This document shows, one piece after another, positions 35,612 through 44,732 of a DNA stretch of 64,000 bases. Source of the stretch: Mycobacteroides chelonae CCUG 47445. Its GTDB lineage: Bacteria > Actinomycetota > Actinomycetes > Mycobacteriales > Mycobacteriaceae. The position numbers and the translations under genes are program-made. The DNA is taken from NCBI RefSeq assembly GCF_001632805.1, contig NZ_CP007220.1, positions 4,154,001-4,218,000 on the forward strand. The letters run 5' to 3'. The notes under the pieces were generated by a model. That model saw nothing but the letters and a program-made list of their open reading frames with translations. It was not told the origin of the DNA and made no database searches. The number at the start of each line of letters is the position of its first letter. Positions within the stretch are counted from its first letter, which is position 1.

Positions 35612-35640
35612 CCGATCAGCCTACGTGGCTGATCGGGTGG
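35601..35640 (-). terminator. Hairpin after hbhA with T-rich tail, overlapping the next start
   Basis: The 14-bp perfect arms CCACCCGATCAGCC (35608-35621) and GGCTGATCGGGTGG (35627-35640) have a 5-nt loop. On the minus strand the stem is followed by CTTTCACTTTTC, so it can act as a terminator or attenuator. The GTG of the DUF2516 gene lies in the 3' arm. Confidence 0.75.
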
Positions 35641-35659
35641 CTGTCGGAGCTGGAAGTGC

Positions 35660-36310
35660 CTACTTCTGGGTGATGGTGCGGGTCGCAGCCTTCTTGGCCG
35701 GAGCCTTCTTGGCGGGCGCGGCCTTCTTGGCAGCAGCCTTGGCGGGGGCGGCCTTCTTGGCGGGCGCCGCCTTCTTGGCCGGAGCCTTCTTGGCGGGCGC
35801 GGCCTTGGTGGCCGGAGCGGACTTGCTCGACAGGTCGATGCCGACCAGCTTGGCGGCACGCTCACCGACAGCGCGGGTCTGGCTGGCCACGGTGCCCAGC
35901 GCCTGCTCGGTCAGCTCGGCGTAGTTTCCGACCAGACCCTCAGCGCGAGTCACGTTCTCCTCGATACCGGGGGTGCTGCGGAGACGCTCGATGGCCTCTT
36001 CGCCACGCTCGGCGAGGTTGTTGTAGATATCGGTCGCCACCTGCAAGTAGGCCTCGGCGACCTTGCGCAGCTCTTCGGGGGTGAACCGGTCGCGCAGTTC
36101 GTTGACGTCGGTGGGCAGCTCGGCCGACAGCTCACGCAGCCGGTCACGGGTCTCGTCCACGCGGGCACCGGCCTCAGAAGCAGCTTCCTCGGCACGCTCG
36201 CGCAGCTTGACGACCACATCGGCGACGGCGGCCAGGGCAAGGTCACCAGCGCCGACGGCTACGTAGAACGGGGTTTTCAGGTCGTCGAACGAGGTGTTCT
36301 TCTTGGTCAT
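35660..36310 (-). CDS. hbhA: Heparin-binding haemagglutinin HbhA
   Basis: HbhA is a surface-associated adhesin of 216 aa with no classical signal peptide. An N-terminal helical coiled-coil region (about 20-150, [30 protein letters not shown]) is followed by a Lys/Ala/Pro-rich C-terminal domain (about 165-216, repeats of AKKAAPAK). That tail binds heparan sulphate and is methylated in M. tuberculosis. The ATG follows AAAGGA by 7 nt. The upstream XRE gene, 32 bp away, and the downstream DUF2516 gene keep the M. tuberculosis order. Confidence 0.96.
   Translation of the reverse strand: MTKKNTSFDDLKTPFYVAVGAGDLALAAVADVVVKLRERAEEAASEAGARVDETRDRLRELSAELPTDVNELRDRFTPEELRKVAEAYLQVATDIYNNLAERGEEAIERLRSTPGIEENVTRAEGLVGNYAELTEQALGTVASQTRAVGERAAKLVGIDLSSKSAPATKAAPAKKAPAKKAAPAKKAAPAKAAAKKAAPAKKAPAKKAATRTITQK
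35681..35812 (-). repeat. Low-complexity tandem repeats coding the HbhA Lys/Ala tail
   Basis: Units around GCCTTCTTGGC-GGGCGC recur irregularly about every 15-24 bp. This is a coding low-complexity tract prone to slippage, so tail length may vary between strains. Confidence 0.8.
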
Positions 36311-36342
36311 GCCAGATTCCTTTCGGGGATGGGGAAAGTTAT

Positions 36343-36759
36343 TCAGTTGTCGCCAGGGGACTCGGGGTCGGACTGAGCCAGATCCGAATTTGCTTCAGCG
36401 TTTTGCTGAACGAAAGAGCTGTAGACGTCCAACAACACCTGCTTCTGCCGCTCGGTGATGAAGGTATCGGCAATGATGGCGTCCCGTACCGGGCTGGCAT
36501 CACTACGATCCAAAATGCCCGCACGCACGTATAACACCTCCGCCGAAACCCTTAGCGCCTTTGCGATTTGATTGAGCACCTCGGCCGACGGACGGCGCAG
36601 TCCGCGTTCGATCTGACTGAGGTACGGGTTACTCACGCCAGCCTTCTCGGCCAGCTGACGCACGGAGACCTGCGCGGCCTCACGCTGTGCGCGGATGAAG
36701 CCTCCGATATCGGAAGCGGCGTTGCTCACAGCGGTGGCGAGGTCTGATTCCTGCGACAT
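36343..36759 (-). CDS. XRE-family transcriptional regulator (Rv0474-like)
   Basis: This 138 aa protein runs from ATG 36759 ([21 protein letters not shown]); an in-frame GTG three codons earlier is possible. The helix-turn-helix is [49 protein letters not shown]. The C-terminal part is a helical region with [33 protein letters not shown]. It sits directly upstream of hbhA on the same strand, as Rv0474 does in M. tuberculosis. A 22-bp near-perfect dyad just upstream of it looks like its own operator, so it probably controls itself and hbhA. Confidence 0.92.
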   Translation of the reverse strand: MSQESDLATAVSNAASDIGGFIRAQREAAQVSVRQLAEKAGVSNPYLSQIERGLRRPSAEVLNQIAKALRVSAEVLYVRAGILDRSDASPVRDAIIADTFITERQKQVLLDVYSSFVQQNAEANSDLAQSDPESPGDN

Positions 36760-36778
36760 AAGAACCACGGTAAGCTGC

Positions 36779-36800
36779 AGTGCTAGCTATTGCAAGCACT
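36779..36800. promoter_or_regulatory. Near-perfect 22-bp dyad, likely XRE autoregulatory operator
   Basis: The arms are AGTGCT (36779-36784) and AGCACT (36795-36800). The inner bases are also largely symmetric: 18 of 22 positions match the reverse complement. It lies 20 bp before the XRE start. A further TTAGCAAT half-like element follows at 36804-36811. Confidence 0.6.
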
Positions 36801-36858
36801 TCTGTTAGCAATGTGGGCCAAGTCACTCCCGGACGGGAATAGCCGGGTCAGGGCCTTT

Positions 36859-38175
36859 TTAGAAGAGCACCTGCGCGACGGTGTAGATCACCAAACCTGC
36901 CAGCGAACCCACCACTGTGCCGTTGATACGAATGAACTGCAGGTCACGGCCGACATGCAATTCAATCCGGCGACTGGCCTCCTCGGCATCCCATCGCTCG
37001 ATCGTCTCGGTGATGACGGCCGTTATCTCCGCGCCGTACTGATCCACCAGATGCCGGGCCGCACGCTCGACCCAACCGTCCACCTTGTCGCGTACGGACT
37101 CGTCGTCGCGCAGCGTCTCCCCGATCCGCACCACGGTGTCAGCGATCCGGGTACGTAGCTCGCTGGACGGATCATCCACCGACTCGGTGATCATCTTCTT
37201 GGCGGCGGACCAGGCGGTGGCCGCCGCGTTCTGGACTTCGGCGCGTGCCATCAACCGGGCCTTGATCGCCTCGGCCTTGGCGATGGTCAGGTCATCGTGC
37301 TGCAGGTCGTCGGCGAAGTCGTACAACAGCCTGTTCACGGATTGGCGCAGGTCGTGGTCGGGATTGCGACGCACCTTATCCGTGAAGTCGACCAGCTCCC
37401 GGTAAATGCGGTCACCCACGAAGTGGTCGACGAATTTGGGGGTCCAGCTGGGCGAGTCACGCACCACCACTCGATCAATGGTGTCGCTGGCACCCAATGC
37501 CCACTCGAAGGCCCGATCGCACAGCAGCTGGATGACCGGCGCGTGGCGGTCCTCCTTGAGCACCGTCGAGAGCACGCGTCCCACCGGCGGCCCCCATTTG
37601 GGTTCGGCGATCCGGCGCACGATCACGCTGTCGATGGTCTGCTGCACATCCTCGTCGCGCAGCATCTGCGCGCCGACCCGAAGCACGGTAGAGGCCTCGG
37701 CCGCGACACGCTCGGCATGCGACCGGTCGCTCATCCATTTACCCAGCCGTCCCGCGATCTGCGCATCGCGCACCTTTGCGGTGATGACAGCCGGCGACAT
37801 GAAGTTTTCCCGGACGAAGTTTCCGAGCCCCTCGCCCAGCTGATCCTTCTTGCGTTTGATGATCGCGGTGTGCGGGATTTTTAGCCCAAGCGGATGCCGG
37901 AACAATGCGGTTACAGCAAACCAGTCGGCAAGCGCGCCGACCATACCCGCCTCTGCGGCCGCTCCGACATAACCCACCCAGCCCGGCGCGCCCACCGACT
38001 GCCACCAACGGCACGCCAGAAACAACACGGTGGCTCCCACCAGGAATCCCGTGGCCACGGCTTTCATTCGGCGAAGCTGTTTCCGGCGCTGCTCGTCGAC
38101 GGCCGAATTGCCCATCGCGAAGACACCGCCGGATGCTTTCCGCGTGCGCGGCTGATCGCTGTGCTTGCCTGCCAC
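36859..38175 (-). CDS. DUF445 family membrane protein
   Basis: This 438 aa protein has an N-terminal membrane helix pair (about 42-85, KAVATGFLVGATVLFLACRWW then WVGYVGAAAEAGMVGALADWFAVTALFRHPLG). The family signature GxLADWFAVTALFRxPLG is clear. A long helical domain (about 100-410) and a C-terminal membrane segment (GSLAGLVIYTVAQVLF) complete it. YjiN/YheB-type DUF445 proteins have unknown roles in the envelope. The start is GTG 38175 with GGAGG only 1 nt before it, so a downstream ATG (MGNSAVDEQ) remains possible. It is divergent from the TetR gene. Confidence 0.9.
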   Translation of the reverse strand: MAGKHSDQPRTRKASGGVFAMGNSAVDEQRRKQLRRMKAVATGFLVGATVLFLACRWWQSVGAPGWVGYVGAAAEAGMVGALADWFAVTALFRHPLGLKIPHTAIIKRKKDQLGEGLGNFVRENFMSPAVITAKVRDAQIAGRLGKWMSDRSHAERVAAEASTVLRVGAQMLRDEDVQQTIDSVIVRRIAEPKWGPPVGRVLSTVLKEDRHAPVIQLLCDRAFEWALGASDTIDRVVVRDSPSWTPKFVDHFVGDRIYRELVDFTDKVRRNPDHDLRQSVNRLLYDFADDLQHDDLTIAKAEAIKARLMARAEVQNAAATAWSAAKKMITESVDDPSSELRTRIADTVVRIGETLRDDESVRDKVDGWVERAARHLVDQYGAEITAVITETIERWDAEEASRRIELHVGRDLQFIRINGTVVGSLAGLVIYTVAQVLF

Positions 38176-38236
38176 GCCTCCATCATCCGGTATCGAGCGC
38201 GTTACGCATCCCCGAGGGGGCCGTCAAGTAGTATCG

Positions 38237-38248
38237 GTTACAGATAAC
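38237..38248. promoter_or_regulatory. GTTA-CAGA-TAAC dyad between DUF445 and TetR genes
   Basis: A 4-4-4 dyad GTTACAGATAAC sits 10 bp before the TetR start and about 60 bp before the DUF445 start. It is a plausible TetR autoregulatory site but short. Confidence 0.35.
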
Positions 38249-38257
38249 TATGGGAAT

Positions 38258-38989
38258 GTGGCGATAACCGTGGCAAGTAAAACGCAGCCTGCGGCTATCA
38301 AGACTGATGGTCGCAAGCGCCGCTGGCATAAGCACAAGGTCGAACGACGTACCGAGCTCGTGGACGGCACTCTCGATGCCATCAGGCACCGGGGACGCGA
38401 TATCAGCATGGATGAGATCGCCTCCGACATCGGTGTCTCCAAGACGGTGCTCTACCGGTACTTCGTGGACAAGAACGATCTGACGACCGCCGTGATGACC
38501 CGGTTCGCGCAGACCACGCTCATCCCCAAGATGGCTACGGCACTGACTGCCCGCCTCGACGGCTACGACCTGACCCGGACCGTGATCAAGGTATATGTCG
38601 AGACCGTGGCCGCCGAGCCGGAGATCTATCCGTTCGTCATGGCCAACAGCTCCACCAGCCGCAGCAAGGCCATCGCCGACTCCGAGCGCATCATCGCGCG
38701 CATGCTCGCCCTATCGCTGCGTCGCCAGATGTCTGAAGCGTCGATGGACACTCATGGTGTGGAGCCGTGGGCGTACATGATCGTGGGCGGCGTCCAATTG
38801 GCCACTCACTCGTGGATGTCGCACCCGCGGATGAGCTCCGATGAGCTCATCGACTACCTGACGATGATCTCCTGGAACGCGGTGCTGGGCATCGTGGGTG
38901 TAGGGGGATCTCGCGAGACGTTCGTCGACATGCCCCATCCGTCACCGGTCCCTCCCGCGCTACAAACGCGTCAAACCCACCCGGCGTAA
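38258..38989 (+). CDS. TetR-family regulator (Rv0472c-like)
   Basis: The product is about 243 aa from GTG 38258; GTG 38270 is equally possible and no ribosome site decides it. The TetR helix-turn-helix (about 40-85) is RRTELVDGTLDAIRHRGRDISMDEIASDIGVSKTVLYRYFVDKNDL. The ligand domain is the conserved VYVETVAAEPEIYPFVMANSS...HGVEPWAYMIVGGVQLATHSWMSHPRMSSDELIDYLTMISW. Position and sequence match M. tuberculosis Rv0472c near the mycolate genes. A link to lipid metabolism is plausible but not shown. Confidence 0.92.
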   Translation: MAITVASKTQPAAIKTDGRKRRWHKHKVERRTELVDGTLDAIRHRGRDISMDEIASDIGVSKTVLYRYFVDKNDLTTAVMTRFAQTTLIPKMATALTARLDGYDLTRTVIKVYVETVAAEPEIYPFVMANSSTSRSKAIADSERIIARMLALSLRRQMSEASMDTHGVEPWAYMIVGGVQLATHSWMSHPRMSSDELIDYLTMISWNAVLGIVGVGGSRETFVDMPHPSPVPPALQTRQTHPA

Positions 38990-39000
38990 GCCGACCTCAC

Positions 39001-39006
39001 TAGGGT
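39001..39006 (+). promoter_or_regulatory. Leaderless -10 of the PPK2 gene
   Basis: TAGGGT ends 8 nt before the ATG at 39015. No separate ribosome site is evident. Confidence 0.45.
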
Positions 39007-39014
39007 CACAGGGC

Positions 39015-39854
39015 ATGACCCTCAAGATCGACACGTCCGCTCTGCGTTACCGGTCCGGCCTGAACTTCGCCGACGTCGATACCCGTTCCACACCGGGGTT
39101 CGACGGCGCGCGAGAGGACGGCGAGGCGCTGCAGGCGGAACTGTCCGAACGCCTGGGGCTGCTGCAAGAGATGCTGTACGCCAACGGGCGCAGCGGAGAC
39201 CATCGGTCGGTGCTGCTGGTCCTGCAGGGCATGGACACCTCCGGCAAGGGGGGCATCGTCAAACATGTTGTCGGGCAAGTTGATCCACAGGGAATTGAAC
39301 ATGCGAGCTTCGGGGTGCCCACCGAGGAAGAGCGTAAGCACCACTACCTGTGGCGGATTCGCAACGCACTGCCCGCGGGTGGGCAGCTTGGTGTCTTCGA
39401 CCGTTCGCACTATGAAGACGTCCTGGTGGTGCGGGTCCACGACCTGGTGCCTCCGACGGTCTGGGGCGCCCGCTACGACGAGATCAACGCCTTCGAGAAG
39501 GAACTGACGGAGGCCGGCACGACGATCCTCAAGGTCGCACTGGTCGTATCGCTCGACGAACAGAAGAAACGCCTAGCCGAGCGCCTGGACCGTCCGGACA
39601 AGTACTGGAAGTTCAATCCCAACGACATCGACGAACGCGCGTTCTGGCCCGCCTACCAGGAGGCCTATCAAGCGGTGCTGGAACAGACCAGCACCGAGTA
39701 CGCGCCCTGGCACATCATTCCCTGCGACCGCAAGTGGTTCAGCAGGCTCGCGGTGACCGCACTGCTCGACGAAACACTGGATAGCCTCAATCTCTCGTGG
39801 CCGCCCGCTGATTTCGACATTGAGGAACAGAAACGCCGCCTCACGCAAGCGTGA
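39015..39854 (+). CDS. Polyphosphate kinase 2 (PPK2)
   Basis: This 279 aa enzyme uses polyphosphate to phosphorylate nucleotides (PPK2 class). The Walker A is GMDTSGKGG (residues 72-80) and the Walker B/lid segment is FDRSHYEDVLVVRVH. The WKFNPNDIDERAFWPAYQEAY and EYAPWHIIPCDRKWFSRL segments are typical. The single-domain size fits class I, III or similar, not the fused class II. It probably regenerates GDP/GTP or ADP/ATP. The gene is monocistronic and ends in a strong hairpin shared with the mycolate gene on the other strand. Confidence 0.94.
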   Translation: MTLKIDTSALRYRSGLNFADVDTRSTPGFDGAREDGEALQAELSERLGLLQEMLYANGRSGDHRSVLLVLQGMDTSGKGGIVKHVVGQVDPQGIEHASFGVPTEEERKHHYLWRIRNALPAGGQLGVFDRSHYEDVLVVRVHDLVPPTVWGARYDEINAFEKELTEAGTTILKVALVVSLDEQKKRLAERLDRPDKYWKFNPNDIDERAFWPAYQEAYQAVLEQTSTEYAPWHIIPCDRKWFSRLAVTALLDETLDSLNLSWPPADFDIEEQKRRLTQA

Positions 39855-39861
39855 GACGGCG
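39834..39861. terminator. Bidirectional hairpin between PPK2 and mycolate genes
   Basis: The arms CGCCGCCTCACGC (39834-39846) and GCGTGAGACGGCG (39849-39861) pair with one mismatch and a 2-nt loop. The left arm is in the PPK2 3' end and the convergent gene ends at 39880. A weak T-rich stretch follows. Confidence 0.7.
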
Positions 39862-39879
39862 TTGCCCTGTTAAGTCTCG

Positions 39880-40749
<870 letters not shown>

Positions 40750-40823
40750 TTACTACAGCACCTAATTCCCATCACATTTTGGCTACTCTGTACTGGACGG
40801 CACCCTAGCACGGTCAACTGTGC

Positions 40824-41483
40824 CTACCTCTTAGGAACGGCCACCGGCCAGTCCAACTGCCCCAACAGCGCCCTGGCCGCCCCCTCTACCTCTTGAGCAT
40901 CCTCTGTGACCCCCAGAACGCGCAAGGTCGCGTCCGCCAATGCCTCCGGAGAGATCGAATCACCGTCGGCACGAAGCATGATTACCGACTCGACGAGCCT
41001 GAAAGGTAGCCGCTCCACCCCGTCACGGATCATGTCCGCGCGGCCGGCCGCCGCCGCCAGATCCTGATAGTGCGTGCGGAGCTGGTCTCGCTTGCGCCGG
41101 AACACCGCGAATCGATCGGCACGCAGATCGGGCAGTAGATAGAGCGCACCCAGGTTCCATCGGCTCGCCGCCAGCTGGGCGGCATCGGCCAACGCCAGTG
41201 CGTACAGACGCACGACCGGCGGCTCCGGGCGATCGGCGATCAGCCCCGCGTAGTGCAGGGGCTGGTCGATCGTCATCGCCAGCAGCGCATCGAGGATGTC
41301 GTCCTTGGTCTTGAAGTGGTAATACAGCGAGGCCTGCTGCACACCCACCGACTCGGCGATGCGCCGGGTGGTGGTTGCCGCGAACCCATCGGTGGTGAAC
41401 AACTCGGCCGAGGCATCGAGAATCTCGTCGCGGGTGGTTTTTCCTTCGCGAATAGGACTGATGCGCCGCGGTCGTCCTGACAT
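40824..41483 (-). CDS. TetR-family regulator of the permease/DUF1989 operon
   Basis: The product is 219 aa. The helix-turn-helix (about 20-65) is TTRDEILDASAELFTTDGFAATTTRRIAESVGVQQASLYYHFKTKDDIL. The ligand domain is helical with few polar motifs. It is divergent from the APC permease, with a 260 bp gap (41484-41743). The gap contains CGTTTC/GAAACG arms (41540-41545, 41566-41571) and a 16-bp palindrome near 41671, either of which could be its operator. The likely inducer is a nitrogen compound carried by the permease. Confidence 0.9.
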   Translation of the reverse strand: MSGRPRRISPIREGKTTRDEILDASAELFTTDGFAATTTRRIAESVGVQQASLYYHFKTKDDILDALLAMTIDQPLHYAGLIADRPEPPVVRLYALALADAAQLAASRWNLGALYLLPDLRADRFAVFRRKRDQLRTHYQDLAAAAGRADMIRDGVERLPFRLVESVIMLRADGDSISPEALADATLRVLGVTEDAQEVEGAARALLGQLDWPVAVPKR

Positions 41484-41670
41484 TGTGCCGACCCTTCCAT
41501 GTACCGCTCGGCAACGCCCTCATTCCATCGGGTGGTGAGCGTTTCGTCATCGCTGCGACATCTGTGAAACGACAATGTTACACCGCGCCCATGTTCCGAA
41601 ACGGCGCTGTCACCCATGCGTACCGGGCGCCCGTCAGACTTACTTACCTATCGCATGACAGATATTTCTT

Positions 41671-41690
41671 CCCACATAGATGTGGGTTTT
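41671..41690 (+). promoter_or_regulatory. CCCACAT/ATGTGGG hairpin with T4 in the permease leader
   Basis: CCCACAT-AG-ATGTGGG is followed by TTTT, 53 nt before the permease ATG. It can act as a small terminator/attenuator on the plus strand or as a TetR operator dyad (14 of 16 bases symmetric). No known guanidine riboswitch motif was recognised in the leader. Confidence 0.45.
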
Positions 41691-41743
41691 CCAACCACAC
41701 AGGGCGCACAAAACGGTGCCCGAGGACCGACTTGGGAGTGCCC

Positions 41744-43294
41744 ATGAACGCCCCGACGGCCACCGAATCCGCGGCCCGGTCCGCGGCGAGCATCGCCGGC
41801 TCCGACTCCGACGACCTTGCCGCATTCGGCTACAAACCTCAGCTACACCGGAGCCTTGGCAAATTCGCATCCTTCGCAGCCGGATTCTCGTTCGTCTCGA
41901 TCTTGACGACGATCTTCCAGCTGTTCGCATTCGGGTTCAGCTTCGGCGGCCCGGCCTTCTTCTGGACCTGGCCGATCGTCTTCGCCGGGCAGTACATGGT
42001 GGCGCTCAATTTCGCCGAGCTCGCGGCGCGCTACCCCATCTCCGGGGCCATCTATCAATGGGCCCGTCGGCTCGGCGGTGCCGTGGTGGGCTGGTTCGCG
42101 GGCTGGTTCATGATCATCGCCCAGATCGTGACCGCATCGGCGGCGGCCATCGCACTGCAGGTGGTCCTACCGACGATCTGGAGCGGTTTTCAGCTCATCG
42201 GCACGGACTCCTCGTTGACCAGTGTCAGCGGCGCCTCGAACGCCGTGTTGTTGGGATCGCTGCTTCTGGTCGCGACCACGGCGATCAACGCCGTCGGGGT
42301 CAACTGGATGTCCCGCATCAACTCCATCGGCGTCACCTGCGAGATCGTCGGTGTGGTCGCCGTGGTGGGCATGCTCTTCGCCAGCGCCGAACGCGGTCCG
42401 AGCGTGGTGCTACACACCGGCGAGGCGGGCAGCGGATATCCGTGGGCATTCCTGGCAGCAGGGCTCATGGCCGCCTATGTGCTTGTCGGATTCGGCTCGG
42501 CCAGTGAGCTCGCCGAGGAAACCCGGAACCCGCGCCGGGTCGCCCCGCGCACCATCCTGTCCGCGATCGTGGTGTCGGCGATCGGCGGGGCGCTGATGAT
42601 TCTGGGCGCCCTGATGGCCGCCCCCAGCCTGACCGACGGCCAACTCGCCACCGGCGGCCTACCTTATGTATTGGACAGCAAGCTGGCCTCCCCGTTCGGC
42701 ACCCTGCTGCTCGTCGACGTGGCCATCGCGGTGTTTGTCTGCACCCTGGCCATCCAGACCGCGGCCTCACGCTTGATGTTCTCGATGGCCCGCGACGGCA
42801 AGCTGCCGTTCTCCTCCGTGCTCTCGCACGTGAACCCACGAACCGGCACACCCATCGCGCCAGCGGTGGTGGTCGGGGTGTGCTGTGTGTTGATCCTGGT
42901 GGTCAATTTCGGCAATGCCGCGCTGTTCACGAGCCTCTGCAGCGTCTGTATCGCACTGATCTACCTGGCCTACCTGATGGTCACCACTCCGTTATTGTTG
43001 CGCCGCTTGGGCATCGGCGGCAGCAAGTGGGACGCGAATGTGGGGCAGACCGATGCCGACGGACGAAAGCTCTTCTCTCTCGGACGATTCGGGCTCCCGA
43101 TCAACATCCTTGCCGTCTGCTACGGCGCCTTCATGGTGCTCAACCTGTCCTGGCCGCGCGCGGCCGTTTTCGACCCGACCGGCACACACCCCTATCTGGT
43201 GTGGATAGCTCCGATCTGTATCGCCGCGGTGCTCATCGCCGGGATCGCGGCCTATCCGCGACGTGCCGATTCCACCACCGAGGAGCTCTCCTGA
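41744..43294 (+). CDS. APC-family amine/amino acid permease
   Basis: This 516 aa transporter has about 12 membrane segments and runs from the ATG at 41744 (MNAPTATESAARSAAS), 5 nt after GGGAG. It has the APC fold signatures: FSFVSILTTIFQLFAFGFSFGGPAFFWTWP (segment 1) and the YPISGAIYQWARRLGG segment. The long helical loop has ELAEETRNPRRVAPRTIL. Related transporters next to DUF1989 genes are annotated as amino acid, urea-amine or guanidine-type permeases. Its TGA overlaps the next gene's ATG by 1 nt, so the operon is translationally coupled. Confidence 0.93.
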   Translation: MNAPTATESAARSAASIAGSDSDDLAAFGYKPQLHRSLGKFASFAAGFSFVSILTTIFQLFAFGFSFGGPAFFWTWPIVFAGQYMVALNFAELAARYPISGAIYQWARRLGGAVVGWFAGWFMIIAQIVTASAAAIALQVVLPTIWSGFQLIGTDSSLTSVSGASNAVLLGSLLLVATTAINAVGVNWMSRINSIGVTCEIVGVVAVVGMLFASAERGPSVVLHTGEAGSGYPWAFLAAGLMAAYVLVGFGSASELAEETRNPRRVAPRTILSAIVVSAIGGALMILGALMAAPSLTDGQLATGGLPYVLDSKLASPFGTLLLVDVAIAVFVCTLAIQTAASRLMFSMARDGKLPFSSVLSHVNPRTGTPIAPAVVVGVCCVLILVVNFGNAALFTSLCSVCIALIYLAYLMVTTPLLLRRLGIGGSKWDANVGQTDADGRKLFSLGRFGLPINILAVCYGAFMVLNLSWPRAAVFDPTGTHPYLVWIAPICIAAVLIAGIAAYPRRADSTTEELS

Positions 43295-44127
43295 TGACGA
43301 CCGCTACCACCAAGGGAGCACGGGACCACGCCCGCGCACAGGCAGGCCAGATCACCGACGCGATGCCGGTACTGCCCGCCTCGAACTGGCCCTGGACACC
43401 CGAGGATGTCGACCCGCTCACGCTCACCTGGGCTGAGACCATCCCCGGCGGCCGGTACGCCGGCAAGGTGCTCGGGCGCGGCACTCGGCTCCGGCTCACC
43501 GACGTCACCGGCTCGGCGTGCGTGAGCGTGGTGCTGCTGCGCGCCGATGCCCCCTGGGAGCGGCTCAACGTCGCCGACACCGTCAAGGTGCCGTGGCAGG
43601 CTTATCTCGGCACCGGGCATCCCCTGCTCTCGGATCAGGGCCGGGTGCTGGCCACCATCGTCGCCGACAGCTCCGGACATCACGACACCTTCTGCGGAAC
43701 CAGCACGCTGACCGCGAATGCCGCCAAATATGGTGCGGGCGATCTCTATTCGAAGAGCCCCGCGGGGCGTGAGCTGTTCACATTGGCCGCCGCAAAGCAT
43801 GGGCTGGCTCCGCGTGACATCGGTCCGTCGGTGTCGTTCTTCCACGGAGTACGTGCGGGCGCCGATGGCGCACTACACAGCGTCGGCACCGCCGGCCCGG
43901 GGGCTGCGGTGGATCTGCTGATCCACCTGCCGGTGATCGTCCTGCTGGCGAACACCGCCCACCCGCTCGATCCGTCGCAGACCTTCGACACCGGGCCCGC
44001 CCAGGTTTTGGCCTGGCCCGCGCTCGATGAGTTGGTCGACCTGCCCAACAACGATCCGGAATACCAACGTGCGGTGCTCAACACCGAAGACGCCTGGGCC
44101 GCCGCCCAGAACGGAGAAATGCTGTGA
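43294..44127 (+). CDS. DUF1989 (urea carboxylase-associated) protein, longer paralogue
   Basis: This 277 aa protein is of the urea carboxylase-associated (UAAP/DUF1989) family. The core is ETIPGGRYAGKVLGRGTRLRLTDVTGSACVSVVLL, HDTFCGTSTLTANAAKYG (with a putative metal or catalytic Cys-Gly-Thr), FFHGVRAGADGALH and LPVIVLLANTAHPLDPS. In other bacteria paired DUF1989 proteins (CgdA/CgdB) form carboxyguanidine deiminase next to a biotin-dependent guanidine carboxylase. Both members are present here, so a deiminase or amide-processing role is likely. The gene is in an overlapping operon. Confidence 0.9.
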   Translation: MTTATTKGARDHARAQAGQITDAMPVLPASNWPWTPEDVDPLTLTWAETIPGGRYAGKVLGRGTRLRLTDVTGSACVSVVLLRADAPWERLNVADTVKVPWQAYLGTGHPLLSDQGRVLATIVADSSGHHDTFCGTSTLTANAAKYGAGDLYSKSPAGRELFTLAAAKHGLAPRDIGPSVSFFHGVRAGADGALHSVGTAGPGAAVDLLIHLPVIVLLANTAHPLDPSQTFDTGPAQVLAWPALDELVDLPNNDPEYQRAVLNTEDAWAAAQNGEML

Positions 44128-44732
44128 CAAACCCGGTTCTCGACGAAGTCGTCCCTGCCCGTGCCCCGTGGAGCGCTGTCGTCGCCGCCGGGGATGTACT
44201 CACGATCATCGACCTGAAGGGCAACCAGGCCGTCGACACACTCTTGTACTCGGCGGCTGACACCGCCGTGCGTTACTCGGCACAGACGACCATCGCAGCA
44301 CAGTCAAACCTGTTCCTGCGCAGTGGAACAGTGTTGCGCGCAGAAGACGGTAGCCCGCTGATGACCATCGTGGAAGACGAAGTCGGCAGCCACGACACCA
44401 TTGGTGGGGCATGCTCGCAGGAATCGAACACCCTGCGTTACGGCCACCACACCAAACACCAGCACGCGTGCGTGGAGAATTTTCTGCTGGAAGGCGCCAA
44501 GTGGGGTCTGGGTAAACGAGACCTGGTGTCCAACATCAACTTCTATATGAACGTCCCGGTGGATGAGGACGGGACACTCGGGATTGTCGACGGCCTTTCA
44601 GCACCCGGAAAGAAGATCAAGCTCCGGGCCGAGGTGGACACCCTGGTGCTGGTATCGAACTGCCCGCAGATCAACAACCCGTGCAACGGATTCGATCCCA
44701 CCCCGGTCCGAATGGTGGTGGAGACCGTATGA
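44124..44732 (+). CDS. DUF1989 (urea carboxylase-associated) protein, shorter paralogue
   Basis: This 202 aa protein is the second DUF1989 member: VLTIIDLKGNQAVDTLLYSAADTAVRYSAQTTIAAQSNLFL, SHDTIGGACSQESNTLRYG and NFLLEGAKWGLGKRDLVSNINFYMNVPVDEDG. The Cys in GGACSQESN and CPQINNPCNGFDPTP are typical of the family's metal site. The GTG start overlaps the previous stop by 4 bp, and its TGA overlaps the carboxyltransferase ATG. The conserved pairing of two unequal DUF1989 subunits suggests a hetero-oligomer. Confidence 0.9.
   Translation: MTNPVLDEVVPARAPWSAVVAAGDVLTIIDLKGNQAVDTLLYSAADTAVRYSAQTTIAAQSNLFLRSGTVLRAEDGSPLMTIVEDEVGSHDTIGGACSQESNTLRYGHHTKHQHACVENFLLEGAKWGLGKRDLVSNINFYMNVPVDEDGTLGIVDGLSAPGKKIKLRAEVDTLVLVSNCPQINNPCNGFDPTPVRMVVETV

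Noticed and set aside
35681..35812. Possible CRISPR-like or satellite array
   Set aside because: Units are short, irregular and in frame with the Lys/Ala tail of HbhA; there are no spacers.
41484..41743. Guanidine riboswitch (ykkC type) before the permease operon
   Set aside because: The conserved ykkC, mini-ykkC and ykkC-III sequence blocks were not seen; only a short hairpin with T4 is present.
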